DNA from: Clostridiales bacterium UBA1763
GTDB taxonomy: Bacteria > Bacillota > Clostridia > Oscillospirales > Oscillospiraceae
Direction: 5' to 3'
NCBI GenBank assembly: GCA_002314685.1
Contig: DCHB01000083.1
Span: 1-29,647, forward strand
Length of the DNA stretch: 29,647 nt
Position numbers and translations under genes: made by a program. The notes under the pieces are model-generated. The model saw only the letters and a list, made by a program, of their open reading frames with translations. It was not told where the DNA came from and ran no database searches. The first letter of the stretch is position 1, and every line of letters begins with the position of its first letter. This document shows, in pieces, positions 15,278 through 23,782 of the stretch.

Positions 15278-17332
15278 ATGGCATATTTGGATACCGATGT
15301 CAGGTACTGCAAGGGCATAGGAGAGAAGAAGGCGCAGCTGCTAAACAAGCTCGGCGTCTTTACTGTCCATGACCTTGTATCTTTTTTCCCCCGAAAATAC
15401 GAGGACAGAAGTCAATTCAAGCCCATTGCTCTAACCTGCGACGGTGAAACCGCCTGCATCCGTGCAATTGTTGCCGACTCGCCCCGCCTCATGCGAATAA
15501 GACGCGGTATGGAGCTTGTTAAATTCCGTGTTGTTGATGAAAGCGGTGCGGTTGACATAACATATTTCAATCAGCCATACGTCAAGGATAACATTCACAA
15601 GGGACAGTGCCTCAATTTCTACGGCAAAATTATCGGTGTCGGTGCAAAGCGGACAATGGCAAATCCCGTCTATGAGACGGAGAATGCCGCCTGCGGTGTC
15701 ACGGGCAGGATTGTGCCCGTTTACAGATTGACGACGGGCTTATCGCAGAAGCTCATGATGAGTGCCGTGCGTCAGGCGCTTGATGCCTGCGGTGATGAGC
15801 TTCCCGAGGTATTACCCGAATCCGTGCGGGTTAAATATCAGCTTGCGCAGACGGGCTATGCCTACGAGAATATACACTTCCCCGTCGATTTTGAAGGTCT
15901 TGAGCTTGCACGCAGACGGCTCATTTTCGAGGAGCTTTTCCTCCTTGCCTGCGCCCTCGGCAAGGTCAAGGGCGCTCACCGCAGAGATGACGGCATTAAG
16001 CTTAAGCCCTGCGATTTTACCGAATTTTGGTCTGCCCTCCCCTTCAAGCCTACTGGTGCACAGATGCGTGCTGTCTCCGACGCTATACGCGATATGCAGT
16101 CGGGCACGGCTATGAACAGACTTGTTCAGGGCGATGTCGGCAGCGGTAAAACGCTTGTTGCCGCGGCACTGATTTGGTATGCGTGGAAAAACGGACTTAA
16201 TAGCGCATTCATGGCACCTACCGAAATTCTCGCACAGCAGCACTATGAAAATCTGTGCAATATGCTTGGCGGCTTCGGTATAAATGTCGGTCTTTTGACG
16301 GGCGCGATGACCGCAAATCAAAAGCGTGAGATTAAATCCGCACTGAAAGACGGCACTATCGACCTTATCATCGGCACTCATGCGCTGTTTTCCGACGATG
16401 TTGAGTACAATAAGCTCGGTCTTGTGGTTACCGACGAACAGCACCGCTTCGGTGTAAATCAGCGTTCGAGCCTTATCTCAAAGGGTGACAAGCCGCACGT
16501 TCTTGTAATGTCGGCTACCCCTATCCCCCGCACGCTTGCACTCATTATCTACGGCGACCTTGACATTTCCGTAATTGACGAGCTGCCCCCCGGCAGGCAA
16601 AAGGTCGATACCTTTGCAGTCAACGAGGGCTACCGTGTGCGCTTAAACGGCTTTATTCGCAAGCTTGTTTCGGAGGGGCGGCAGGTTTTTGTCGTTTGCC
16701 CGATGATTGAGGAAAATGAGGAGCTTCCCGAGGGTATTAAATCCGCGCAGGAGCACGCCGCACAGCTTCAAAGCTATTTCCCCGATTTGAAGGTTGCTTG
16801 TGTGCACGGCAAGCAAAAGGCAAAAGAGAAAAACGCCGTCATGGCGGACTTTGTCGCGGGCAATATTGACATTCTCGTTTCGACAACCGTTATCGAGGTC
16901 GGCGTCGATGTGCCCAATGCCGCGCTTATGATAATAGAAAACGCCGACCGCTTCGGCTTAAGTCAGCTTCATCAGCTTCGCGGCAGAGTCGGCAGAGGCA
17001 AGCACAAAAGCTACTGCGTTTTAGTATCCGACACTGACAATGAGGTGTCCGAGGCAAGGCTCAAGATTATGACGCAGACTAACGACGGCTTTAAGATTTC
17101 CGAGGAGGACCTCAGACTTCGCGGTCCGGGTGATTTCTTCGGCTCAAGACAGCACGGTCTGCCCGCGATGCACGTTGCGGACCTGTGCACGGATATGAAC
17201 GTATTGCAGACGGCGCAATCAGCCGCGCAGGAGCTTTTAGCAAGCGACCCCGAGCTTGTTAAGCCCGAGCACGAATATTTGAAGAATGCCGTTGAGCGTC
17301 TTTTTGAGCTCAACGCCGACACGATGAATTAG
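15278..17332 (+). CDS. recG: ATP-dependent DNA helicase RecG
   Basis: A 684-residue cytoplasmic superfamily-2 helicase that remodels stalled replication forks and Holliday junctions. Layout: N-terminal helical part, wedge OB-fold (about 50-150), helicase domains with Walker A GDVGSGKT (285-292), DEQH box (386-389), SATPIPRT (412-419), the C-terminal STTVIEVGVDVPNA and LRGRVGRG motifs, and the RecG tail EEDLRLRGPGDFFGSRQHG. Length is normal. The ribosome site AGAGG stands seven bases before ATG, just behind the strong hairpin. The next gene starts one base after its stop codon. Confidence 0.97.
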   Translation: MAYLDTDVRYCKGIGEKKAQLLNKLGVFTVHDLVSFFPRKYEDRSQFKPIALTCDGETACIRAIVADSPRLMRIRRGMELVKFRVVDESGAVDITYFNQPYVKDNIHKGQCLNFYGKIIGVGAKRTMANPVYETENAACGVTGRIVPVYRLTTGLSQKLMMSAVRQALDACGDELPEVLPESVRVKYQLAQTGYAYENIHFPVDFEGLELARRRLIFEELFLLACALGKVKGAHRRDDGIKLKPCDFTEFWSALPFKPTGAQMRAVSDAIRDMQSGTAMNRLVQGDVGSGKTLVAAALIWYAWKNGLNSAFMAPTEILAQQHYENLCNMLGGFGINVGLLTGAMTANQKREIKSALKDGTIDLIIGTHALFSDDVEYNKLGLVVTDEQHRFGVNQRSSLISKGDKPHVLVMSATPIPRTLALIIYGDLDISVIDELPPGRQKVDTFAVNEGYRVRLNGFIRKLVSEGRQVFVVCPMIEENEELPEGIKSAQEHAAQLQSYFPDLKVACVHGKQKAKEKNAVMADFVAGNIDILVSTTVIEVGVDVPNAALMIIENADRFGLSQLHQLRGRVGRGKHKSYCVLVSDTDNEVSEARLKIMTQTNDGFKISEEDLRLRGPGDFFGSRQHGLPAMHVADLCTDMNVLQTAQSAAQELLASDPELVKPEHEYLKNAVERLFELNADTMN

Positions 17333-17333
17333 T

Positions 17334-17837
17334 ATGAGCAGCAGAGAAAACGACGAAATTATTATGAAAATGCAAGGCGAAAGCCTGTATAACTTCGCGC
17401 AGGAGCTGAAAAATGCCATTGCACTCGGCACGGGCAGACCTGTTGCGCTTGACGGAAACGAGCTCGCCTACACGCTGACGCTCGACACTGCCGACAGCTT
17501 CAGTCTGACGGTTTTCGGAAGTGACACAGATAACGCCGACTGCTTCGAGGCGATTATAACGCTTGACGGGTGCAGTGACTATTTCTCCTGCGGCAAGGAC
17601 TCCGCCGAGGCGTTCAAGGCAAAGCTTTCAGAGCTTGTCTGTGCGCTTGCGGGAAACACGGTTACTGTGTCTGAAATTCTCAAAAGTCACAGCGAAAGGG
17701 TTTTTGAGTACAGCATCAAGGACGGAGAAGGCTGGAAAACCGTTCTGTGTGAGAAAAAGCTCGGCGGCTTCGGTGCGGCATTGCTTATTTGGAAAAGCAA
17801 AAGGACAGACAGAGTATTTGATTTGAGATATAAATAA
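17334..17837 (+). CDS. Hypothetical protein coupled to recG
   Basis: A 167-residue acidic, soluble-looking protein that I do not recognise. It has no signal peptide or membrane helix and mixes beta-rich segments (YTLTLDTADSFSLTVFG, FEAIITLDG) with a helix near 88-110; the C-terminus is basic. The start at 17334 is one base past the recG stop and has no visible ribosome site, so translation probably depends on ribosomes finishing recG; ATGs at codons 11 and 13 are alternatives with no better ribosome site. It ends in a terminator shared with copA. Reality as a gene is supported by its length, codon use like recG and precise packing between recG and the terminator. Confidence 0.7.
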   Translation: MSSRENDEIIMKMQGESLYNFAQELKNAIALGTGRPVALDGNELAYTLTLDTADSFSLTVFGSDTDNADCFEAIITLDGCSDYFSCGKDSAEAFKAKLSELVCALAGNTVTVSEILKSHSERVFEYSIKDGEGWKTVLCEKKLGGFGAALLIWKSKRTDRVFDLRYK

Positions 17838-17865
17838 ACGGTGTGGAAAATCCACACCGTTTATT
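17833..17865. terminator. Bidirectional terminator between the recG operon and copA
   Basis: Perfect 15-bp stem AATAAACGGTGTGGA / TCCACACCGTTTATT with a 3-nt A loop, overlapping the last codons of the hypothetical gene and the copA stop codon. Confidence 0.9.
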
Positions 17866-20107
17866 ATTTGAAGCGTTTTAATCTTAATGCGTTTGAGACA
17901 ACGGAAATTGAGCTTAGAGCCATTGCCGCGCCTGCAAGCATCGGGCTTAACAGCGGGCCGCCAAAGGCGTAAAAAGCGCCTGCGGCAAAGGGTATTCCGA
18001 TACAGTTATAGAAAAACGCCCAGAACAGATTTTGCTTAATATTGCGCATTACTGCCTTTGAAAGCCTTAGTGCCGAGGCAAGCGACGAAAGCGACGAGCC
18101 CATAAGCACAACATCGGCAGACTCAATCGCAACATCCGTGCCGTTGCCTACGGCAACACCCGTATCTGCACAGCTTAGTGCGGGTGCATCGTTTATGCCG
18201 TCGCCGACCATGCATACGCGTTTATTCTGCACCTTAAGCTTTTCAATCTCGTTTGCCTTGCCGTCGGGCAGGACATTTGCAACGGTCTTGTCAACTCCTG
18301 CCTTTTGTGCGATAGATTGTGCGGCATTTGCATTATCTCCCGTTAACATAATAACTGTTAATCCTATATTATGCAAATCTTTTATAGCGTCGGGGCTATC
18401 CTGCTTGATTTCATCAACAGCTCCGAAAACGCCCGCGACAGTGCCGTTACAAGCCGCGTACATCAGCATACAGCCGCTGTTTTCCATTATTTCGGCTTCA
18501 TTTTTTACTGCGGCAACCTCTATTCCGTTTTCCTGCATGAGGCTCAGATTTCCGACAAGGAGCTTATTTTCACCGACTGTCGCTTTAATTCCCCTGCCCG
18601 CTATCGCAGTCAATTCTGTGCATTGCTCGGATAATATGCCCCTTTCTGCGGCATGGTCGCATATCGCCTTTGCTACGGGGTGCTCGGAGCCCGCCTCTGC
18701 CGAGGCGCAGAGCGATATAAGCCTCTCCTCCGTCATGCCTACTGCATAAATTCTGTTGAGTACGGGCTTGCCCTCGGTAACTGTGCCCGTTTTGTCAAGC
18801 ACAACGGTGTCGGCAAATGCCATTGACTGCAAAGCCTCGCCGCTTTTATACAGTATTCCGAGCTCTGCTCCCCTGCCCGTGCCGACCATTATAGCCGTCG
18901 GCGTTGCAAGTCCGAGTGAGCACGGGCACGCGACAACGAGCACGGAGACAAAGACATTCAGCACAAATTCTGCATCCTTACCCGCAAGCGACCAAATTAT
19001 CGCCGATATTACGGCAATCGCCATTACGACGGGCACAAAGACACCCGCTACCTTGTCGGCGGTTTTTGCAATCGGCGCTTTTTTGCCCTGCGCATCCTCG
19101 ACCATGCGTATTATCTGCGCAAGAGCAGTATCGCCGCCGACCTTTGTTGCAGTAAAAACGATAAGTCCCTCGCCGTTTATACTGCCTCCCGTCACCGTGC
19201 TTCCTGTCTGCACTGTCACGGGCAGGCTTTCGCCCGTCAGCATTGACATATCCGCTGTTGATATTCCGCTTGTTACTACGCCGTCGCAAGGAAATCTGCC
19301 GCCGGGTGAGACCTGTACTACATCGCCCTCGCGCAATTCGGACACAGGTATTTCCCCCGTCTGCCCGTGACGTGTGACGGTTGCCGTTTCGGGTGCAAGC
19401 TCTGTCAGTGCTTTTATTGCATCTGAGGTATGTCTGCGGCTTTTCGCCTCAAGATATTTACCGAGCAGTACGAGGCTTATTACAACCGCCGCACTTTCAA
19501 AAAACAGATTTTCCGAGTATGCGGTATCGCCGAGTGCGATTTTCACGAGTGCAAACACTCCGTATGCGAGGGCTGAAAATGTGCCCACAGCAACAAGAGT
19601 GTCCATATTCGGATGAGCCTTAATAAGTGCGCCGAAGCCGTTTTTATAAAAGCTTCTGCCGCCGTAAATAACGGGAAGCGTTAAAACAAGCTGAATTAGA
19701 GCAAAGCGAAGCGCGAAAATATGCGGGCTGATTGCCTCGGGCAGGGGCGCACCTATCATGTGCCCCATTGATACATACAACAGTGGCAGGGCAAAGGCTA
19801 TGCATAAAATAACGCGGTTTTTCATGCTGTTCAGCTCCGCTGTGCGCTCTGCCTCCTCTTTTTTGCGAGCCTTAACGGCAAGCGCTTCGGCAGAGATATA
19901 TTCCTCCGCGCCGAAGCTGAGACGCGACACAAGCTCGCATATCTTATTCGTGTCGAGCACTGACTCATCATAGCTCAGCGTCATTTTTTCAGTTGTGAGA
20001 TTGACGGAAGCACTGCTCACTCCGTCCTGCCGTTTCATGAACCTTTCAAGGCTCGATGAGCAGGCGGCGCAGTGCATTCCGCTTATTCTGAATACTTTTT
20101 CGGTCAT
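17864..20107 (-). CDS. copA: Copper-exporting P-type ATPase
   Basis: A 747-residue P1B-1 ATPase of the plasma membrane, which pumps Cu(I) out of the cell. One N-terminal metal-binding domain with GMHCAAC (10-16), eight membrane helices, actuator TGES (291-294), the metal-site CPC (394-396), phosphorylation motif DKTGT (438-442), the SEHP nucleotide motif, GDGINDAP, and the helix 7-8 signatures YN and MALSS that favour Cu(I) over Zn or Cd. Length is normal for a single-HMA form. Ribosome site is a weak AAGGCGGG. It follows the spoIIE-linked small gene by 55 bp, which hold a good promoter of its own. No copper regulator or chaperone gene is adjacent. Confidence 0.95.
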   Translation of the reverse strand: MTEKVFRISGMHCAACSSSLERFMKRQDGVSSASVNLTTEKMTLSYDESVLDTNKICELVSRLSFGAEEYISAEALAVKARKKEEAERTAELNSMKNRVILCIAFALPLLYVSMGHMIGAPLPEAISPHIFALRFALIQLVLTLPVIYGGRSFYKNGFGALIKAHPNMDTLVAVGTFSALAYGVFALVKIALGDTAYSENLFFESAAVVISLVLLGKYLEAKSRRHTSDAIKALTELAPETATVTRHGQTGEIPVSELREGDVVQVSPGGRFPCDGVVTSGISTADMSMLTGESLPVTVQTGSTVTGGSINGEGLIVFTATKVGGDTALAQIIRMVEDAQGKKAPIAKTADKVAGVFVPVVMAIAVISAIIWSLAGKDAEFVLNVFVSVLVVACPCSLGLATPTAIMVGTGRGAELGILYKSGEALQSMAFADTVVLDKTGTVTEGKPVLNRIYAVGMTEERLISLCASAEAGSEHPVAKAICDHAAERGILSEQCTELTAIAGRGIKATVGENKLLVGNLSLMQENGIEVAAVKNEAEIMENSGCMLMYAACNGTVAGVFGAVDEIKQDSPDAIKDLHNIGLTVIMLTGDNANAAQSIAQKAGVDKTVANVLPDGKANEIEKLKVQNKRVCMVGDGINDAPALSCADTGVAVGNGTDVAIESADVVLMGSSLSSLASALRLSKAVMRNIKQNLFWAFFYNCIGIPFAAGAFYAFGGPLLSPMLAGAAMALSSISVVSNALRLKRFK

Positions 20108-20130
20108 ATTTTTATCCCGCCTTTTCGTTT

Positions 20131-20159
20131 ATTATATACTGAAAAAGCCGTCATAACAA
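20131..20159 (-). promoter_or_regulatory. Predicted copA promoter
   Basis: TTGTTA (-35, 20154-20159), 17-bp spacer, TATAAT (-10, 20131-20136) on the minus strand, in the 55-bp gap before copA. No CsoR- or CopY-type palindrome is visible around it. Confidence 0.65.
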
Positions 20160-20162
20160 GGA

Positions 20163-20492
20163 CTACAAGCCGAATAATTTAAGCACCGCGAAGCTTATTC
20201 CCGTGCCGCCGAGTGATGACAGCAGAATGAGCAGACCCGTGCTGAGCTTTGGCGTTTTCCTAAGACCGTTTACATAGCCGTCGGCGGCTTGACGCGCCTG
20301 CTCAATGAGCTTCGACTGACTTATCCCGCCCGTGCGAAGATAGTCCTCACGCACAATGAAAATTGCCTCCTCAAACACACGCTTATCGGGAGATTTTACA
20401 ACGATTATTCGCTTTGCCGTTCCCTTCACCACATCCGATGCCTCCTGCATACTGATTTTCTTTTCAGATTTTACCCTTTTTTGAATTTGCAT
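20163..20492 (-). CDS. Small conserved-looking membrane-tail protein after spoIIE
   Basis: A 109-residue protein: a basic, charged N-terminus, a compact segment AKRIIVVKSPDKRVFEEAIFIV (about 26-47), a helical DYLRTGGISQSKLIEQARQAADGYV part and a C-terminal hydrophobic stretch (about 85-105) that could be a membrane tail. Proteins of this kind recur in Clostridia as hypothetical proteins; I know no function. The start is set at 20492, because GGAG lies nine bases before that ATG; an ATG at 20498 overlaps the spoIIE stop but is only three bases from GGAG. Its overlap zone with spoIIE indicates coupling to it. Confidence 0.7.
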   Translation of the reverse strand: MQIQKRVKSEKKISMQEASDVVKGTAKRIIVVKSPDKRVFEEAIFIVREDYLRTGGISQSKLIEQARQAADGYVNGLRKTPKLSTGLLILLSSLGGTGISFAVLKLFGL

Positions 20493-20497
20493 ATACA

Positions 20498-22831
20498 TCA
20501 GCTCCGTGTCTGCACTCTGACGGCAAGCACCGTCATATCGTCGCAATTACCGTAGATTTTCTCAGCCTCGCGCAGTGTATCGCGGGCAAGCAGCTTCATG
20601 TCGTCGGTTGCAGAGTCGATTACCTCGCCGAGCCAGCTGTCGTTTGAGTCGCCGAACACTCCGTCGGAGGCGATTATTGCCGTGTTTCCGGGCTTTAGGC
20701 GCATACGCACTGTGTCGGGTGCTCCCCCGTTTGCTCCGCCGAGCCCGGGTGCGAGACTTTCGCATTTTATTCGCCTTATGCTTTTGCCGTTTATTACATA
20801 GCTCGGTGCCGCGCCGTATTTATAAAAGCAGGTCTGCCCCGTAAATAGGTCAACGCACATTAGGTCAACCGTTGCAAAGCCCCAATTATCCCCGCTTTTC
20901 AAGAGCATTACGGAGTTAAGCGTTTTCATCGCAACTGCGGGGTCTGCGCCCGAACGCAGGAATTTTTCGAGAATTTCAATTACCTCGCGGCTTTCGCGTG
21001 CCGCCTCTGCGCCGCATCCCATGCCGTCGGACAAAATTACGCACAAAACGCCCGCATCGGTCTTAAAATATGTGCCCTTATCTCCGCTGACCTTCTCGCC
21101 CTTTTTCTTCATCGCGGCTATACCTACACTAACGGCAAGCGGCTCCGCCTGAATTAGCACAAGCTTGCCCGCATTTTCACCCTTTGCCTTAGGCGTGCAC
21201 AAACGCATACCGAGGACATTTGACAGCTTTTCAAGATAATCGGGCTGTCTGTATAGCCGTGAAAGACTGCTGCTTTCGATTACAGCCCTTAATCTGCCGC
21301 GCCCGTCTCTGTAAACGGCGGTGTCAGCCTCAATATCGAGCGTGCTCAAATATCGCATAAGCCTCCGTTCGGCGAGGTGGTCGGCTCCGTTTATACTGCC
21401 GAGCTCCTCGGATAACTCGCCGAGAATGTCCGCCATATCCGAAAACTGTCCCCATGCCGTATCGCGGCTTTCACGAAGCTGAGCCGCAAAGTGCTTTCTG
21501 TATGCGCAGGCGCGAAGCTCACCGTTTACCGCCGCTACAAACGCCTCGGGCGTGCGGCACCTTTCCGCAAAATGCTCGGGCAGGTCACCTATCTGCAGAA
21601 TGCCGCGCTTTGTCATAGCCTCTGTTGCATCGTTCAGTGCCGAGAGCGTTTCCATATAGTCGCTGTTCCAGCACTTATTTTTGTCTTTGCACATTACGCA
21701 CACACTGTCGGCGGCTCGGTCAAACACCTTTGACGGGTCTGTATCGTTATGCGGCTGTTCAACATTTCGTCGGACAATCTCATACACTCCCGCATACGCA
21801 GAGCTTAGCCCTGCAACCCTGCGTGAAACATAGCGCCTTAAACCCGATTCTCCGCTTCCCGAGTCTATCGGTCTTAGCATAGCGCCGATTGAGCTGACAA
21901 GCCCCGAGGGAAGAAGCATAAAAACGACGGAGGCTGTAAACACCTCGATAAGCTCGTTTATCTGCGGGCTTGCGTGCCATGTGCACGCCGCGGCGACGGC
22001 ATTTGCAAGGATAAACGACATCAAAAACGCAAGTCTGCCGCGTTTATGGAACATTCCCGACAGCAGTCCCGAAAAGGCATACGCCATTGTGAAAAACGGA
22101 AGCTCACCCGCCGCTAAGTCCATTGTGATTCCGAACACCGTACCAACGGCACAGCCCGTCATACTGCCGCAGCGAAATGCGCAGGTCAGTATAATTAGCA
22201 CCGCGGCAAGTCTGCCGACTGATACCGCCGAAAAAAGCTCCAAGCCCGCAAGCGACATGAGAAGGATTGCTACCGTTATGAGCACGGCGCTTGAATGTCT
22301 TACCTCGTCGTTTTCCGTTGTAGGCTCGTCTCCGTAAAGTGCCTCATTGAAAAAATAGCAGGCACCGAAGGCGAGCACAGTTTCAAGGAAGGTCAATGCC
22401 GCGGTCTGCCCGTCGCTTATTAGCCGCGAAAAGCCCGACAGCAAGCCCGTTGCGAGCGCAGACAGTGCCGCGACGGTGGGCGAAAACAGCATTGTCTTGC
22501 TGAGCCTTGTATCCTGAAACGAAAACTCGGCGGTGAATACAATTACTATCGCGGCAAGATAGCGAATTGAGCGAGCAAGTCCGCCCGAAAATATGTAGCC
22601 CAAGGCTGAGCCGAAAAGACAGCACACCGCATTAAGCCCCGCACCCGCCGTTGCAAGCGCCGCAATTCCGAAGGGTGCCGCGGTGCCGAGCATTCCCGCA
22701 GACGAGAGCACAAAGCCTCCGACAAAAAATATCAGAGCCCACGCCGAAACGACAACATTTTCAGAGCTTCGTTGATTAACGCTTTCCGCAAACACGCTTT
22801 TCAACGCCGCAATCGAGCCTTTTACATCCAT
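20498..22831 (-). CDS. spoIIE: Stage II sporulation protein E
   Basis: A 777-residue membrane serine phosphatase. The N-terminal third (about 25-330) has roughly ten membrane helices, then a regulatory linker (about 330-560) with a Cys-rich segment, then a PP2C phosphatase domain (about 565-777) with GDKGTYFKTD, the metal-site SDGMGCGAEAARES, SDGVFGDSND and CDDMTVLAVRV. It removes phosphate from SpoIIAA to activate sigma-F in the forespore and acts at the polar septum. Size is close to the Bacillus protein. GGAGG precedes the ATG by six bases. Its promoter region holds a TATAAT box framed by an inverted repeat; a small gene and then copA follow. Confidence 0.95.
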   Translation of the reverse strand: MDVKGSIAALKSVFAESVNQRSSENVVVSAWALIFFVGGFVLSSAGMLGTAAPFGIAALATAGAGLNAVCCLFGSALGYIFSGGLARSIRYLAAIVIVFTAEFSFQDTRLSKTMLFSPTVAALSALATGLLSGFSRLISDGQTAALTFLETVLAFGACYFFNEALYGDEPTTENDEVRHSSAVLITVAILLMSLAGLELFSAVSVGRLAAVLIILTCAFRCGSMTGCAVGTVFGITMDLAAGELPFFTMAYAFSGLLSGMFHKRGRLAFLMSFILANAVAAACTWHASPQINELIEVFTASVVFMLLPSGLVSSIGAMLRPIDSGSGESGLRRYVSRRVAGLSSAYAGVYEIVRRNVEQPHNDTDPSKVFDRAADSVCVMCKDKNKCWNSDYMETLSALNDATEAMTKRGILQIGDLPEHFAERCRTPEAFVAAVNGELRACAYRKHFAAQLRESRDTAWGQFSDMADILGELSEELGSINGADHLAERRLMRYLSTLDIEADTAVYRDGRGRLRAVIESSSLSRLYRQPDYLEKLSNVLGMRLCTPKAKGENAGKLVLIQAEPLAVSVGIAAMKKKGEKVSGDKGTYFKTDAGVLCVILSDGMGCGAEAARESREVIEILEKFLRSGADPAVAMKTLNSVMLLKSGDNWGFATVDLMCVDLFTGQTCFYKYGAAPSYVINGKSIRRIKCESLAPGLGGANGGAPDTVRMRLKPGNTAIIASDGVFGDSNDSWLGEVIDSATDDMKLLARDTLREAEKIYGNCDDMTVLAVRVQTRS

Positions 22832-22848
22832 AATTCCGCCTCCGTAGT

Positions 22849-22881
22849 TTACATAAGGTATTATTTATTATACTTATGTAA
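22849..22881 (-). promoter_or_regulatory. spoIIE promoter region with inverted repeat
   Basis: TATAAT (22867-22872, minus strand) lies between the perfect 9-bp arms TTACATAAG (22849-22857) and CTTATGTAA (22873-22881). No good -35 stands 17 bp upstream, which fits a promoter needing an activator, as spoIIE needs Spo0A in Bacillus. The left arm is part of the 10-mer GTTTACATAA that recurs elsewhere in the window. Confidence 0.5.
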
Positions 22882-22949
22882 TTCGCCGAAGTGCGTCAGA
22901 TGGTGCTGTTGATAAATGTTTTTATCTGAGGGGAAATGAGCGAAAATAT

Positions 22950-22983
22950 AAAAGCCGTGTACGCCAAAGCATACACGGCTTTT
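22950..22983 (-). terminator. Terminator after the DUF364 gene
   Basis: Stem AAAAGCCGTGTA / TACACGGCTTTT with a 10-nt apex that can pair two further bases, 12 bp past the DUF364 stop, followed by a T-rich run on the minus strand. It also faces the spoIIE promoter region. Confidence 0.85.
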
Positions 22984-22995
22984 GAATTTAGTTTT

Positions 22996-23712
22996 TCACA
23001 GCATAAAGCTTTCTCCGAAGGGGTAGGGACTCGCTTTATTGTCCCTCATCCATTCCTTTATGCCCGCTATATCGGTCACGGTCATGCCCGAAATTCTGCA
23101 TATTCCGAGCTCTTTCAGCTCGGGGCAAAGCGGCACGGAGGGTCCTATGACTATTGTCTTTGCGTTTTTTGAAAGCTCGAGCAATCTCGGCATCGTTTTA
23201 TTTATTGCCGCACTGCCCGTGATGATAACTATGTCGCACTCGGGTAGAATGTACTCGCAGGCACTGTCGGGATAGTCACCCTCGCGCGGGTCTCTCTCGA
23301 TTATGTAAACCTTTTTTGCTCCCTTGAGTGCGTCATCACCGAGCTTCAAATGCCCTATGAGCGCTATTTTTTTACCCTCTGTTTCAATTCCTTCGGTGCA
23401 TACGGCTTTGCCGTCTATTCTGCAGTTGAGGGCTTTCATGCGGGCAGGCGTGTTGTAATAGGCGTTTATTACCGCCATTGCCTCGCTTGACTCGTCAAAA
23501 TTCCAGCTTAAAACCGCCTTTGCCGCTTGCTTTGCGCCGAGTCCGACAAGCGTGGGGTACATTCTCTCAACGCTGTGCGATTCGGTATTCATTGCAATAG
23601 CAAAGCCGCCGTTACTGAGCATGGCGCCTACCCATGCCCTGCCGCGCACGATTTCGCTCACGGTTACTGTATCGTCCATTCCGTCTATGAGTATTTTATA
23701 ATAATCTTTCAT
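22996..23712 (-). CDS. DUF4213/DUF364 protein (putative heavy-metal chelation)
   Basis: A 238-residue cytoplasmic protein. The N-terminal part (about 5-85) fits the enolase-N-like DUF4213 domain and the C-terminal part (about 100-225) the DUF364 domain, with KIALIGHL, KVYIIERDPREGD, CDIVIITGSAAINKTMPRLLE and IVIGPSVPLCP in order. Structures of the family suggest ligand or metal binding and a possible link to molybdopterin or siderophore-type chemistry, but no reaction is proven. Start set at 23712, where AGAGG lies eight bases before ATG; the longer reading from 23796 crosses the promoter. It is divergent from tatD and shares a fully overlapping promoter with it. Confidence 0.8.
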   Translation of the reverse strand: MKDYYKILIDGMDDTVTVSEIVRGRAWVGAMLSNGGFAIAMNTESHSVERMYPTLVGLGAKQAAKAVLSWNFDESSEAMAVINAYYNTPARMKALNCRIDGKAVCTEGIETEGKKIALIGHLKLGDDALKGAKKVYIIERDPREGDYPDSACEYILPECDIVIITGSAAINKTMPRLLELSKNAKTIVIGPSVPLCPELKELGICRISGMTVTDIAGIKEWMRDNKASPYPFGESFML

Positions 23713-23733
23713 GCTAAGACCTCTTTCTGCTTC

Positions 23734-23770
23734 TTGCGTAATTATATCAAGCAATGCTATAATTATGCAA
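23734..23770. promoter_or_regulatory. Overlapping two-way promoter for DUF364 and tatD
   Basis: One 37-bp sequence carries two sigma-A promoters on opposite strands. Plus: TTGCGT (23734-23739), 18 bp, TATAAT (23758-23763). Minus: TTGCAT (23765-23770), 18 bp, TATAAT (23741-23746). The -35 of each lies next to the -10 of the other, so only one polymerase can sit there at a time. Leaders would be very short, about 13 nt for tatD. Confidence 0.7.
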
Positions 23771-23782
23771 GAGGTGAATGCA

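Noticed and set aside
20108..20162. Copper regulator operator before copA
   Set aside because: No CsoR- or CopY-type dyad is visible around the copA promoter.
22880..22905. Spo0A box upstream of spoIIE
   Set aside because: The best candidate, around TTCGGCGAA, matches the TGTCGAA core at too few positions to support a call.
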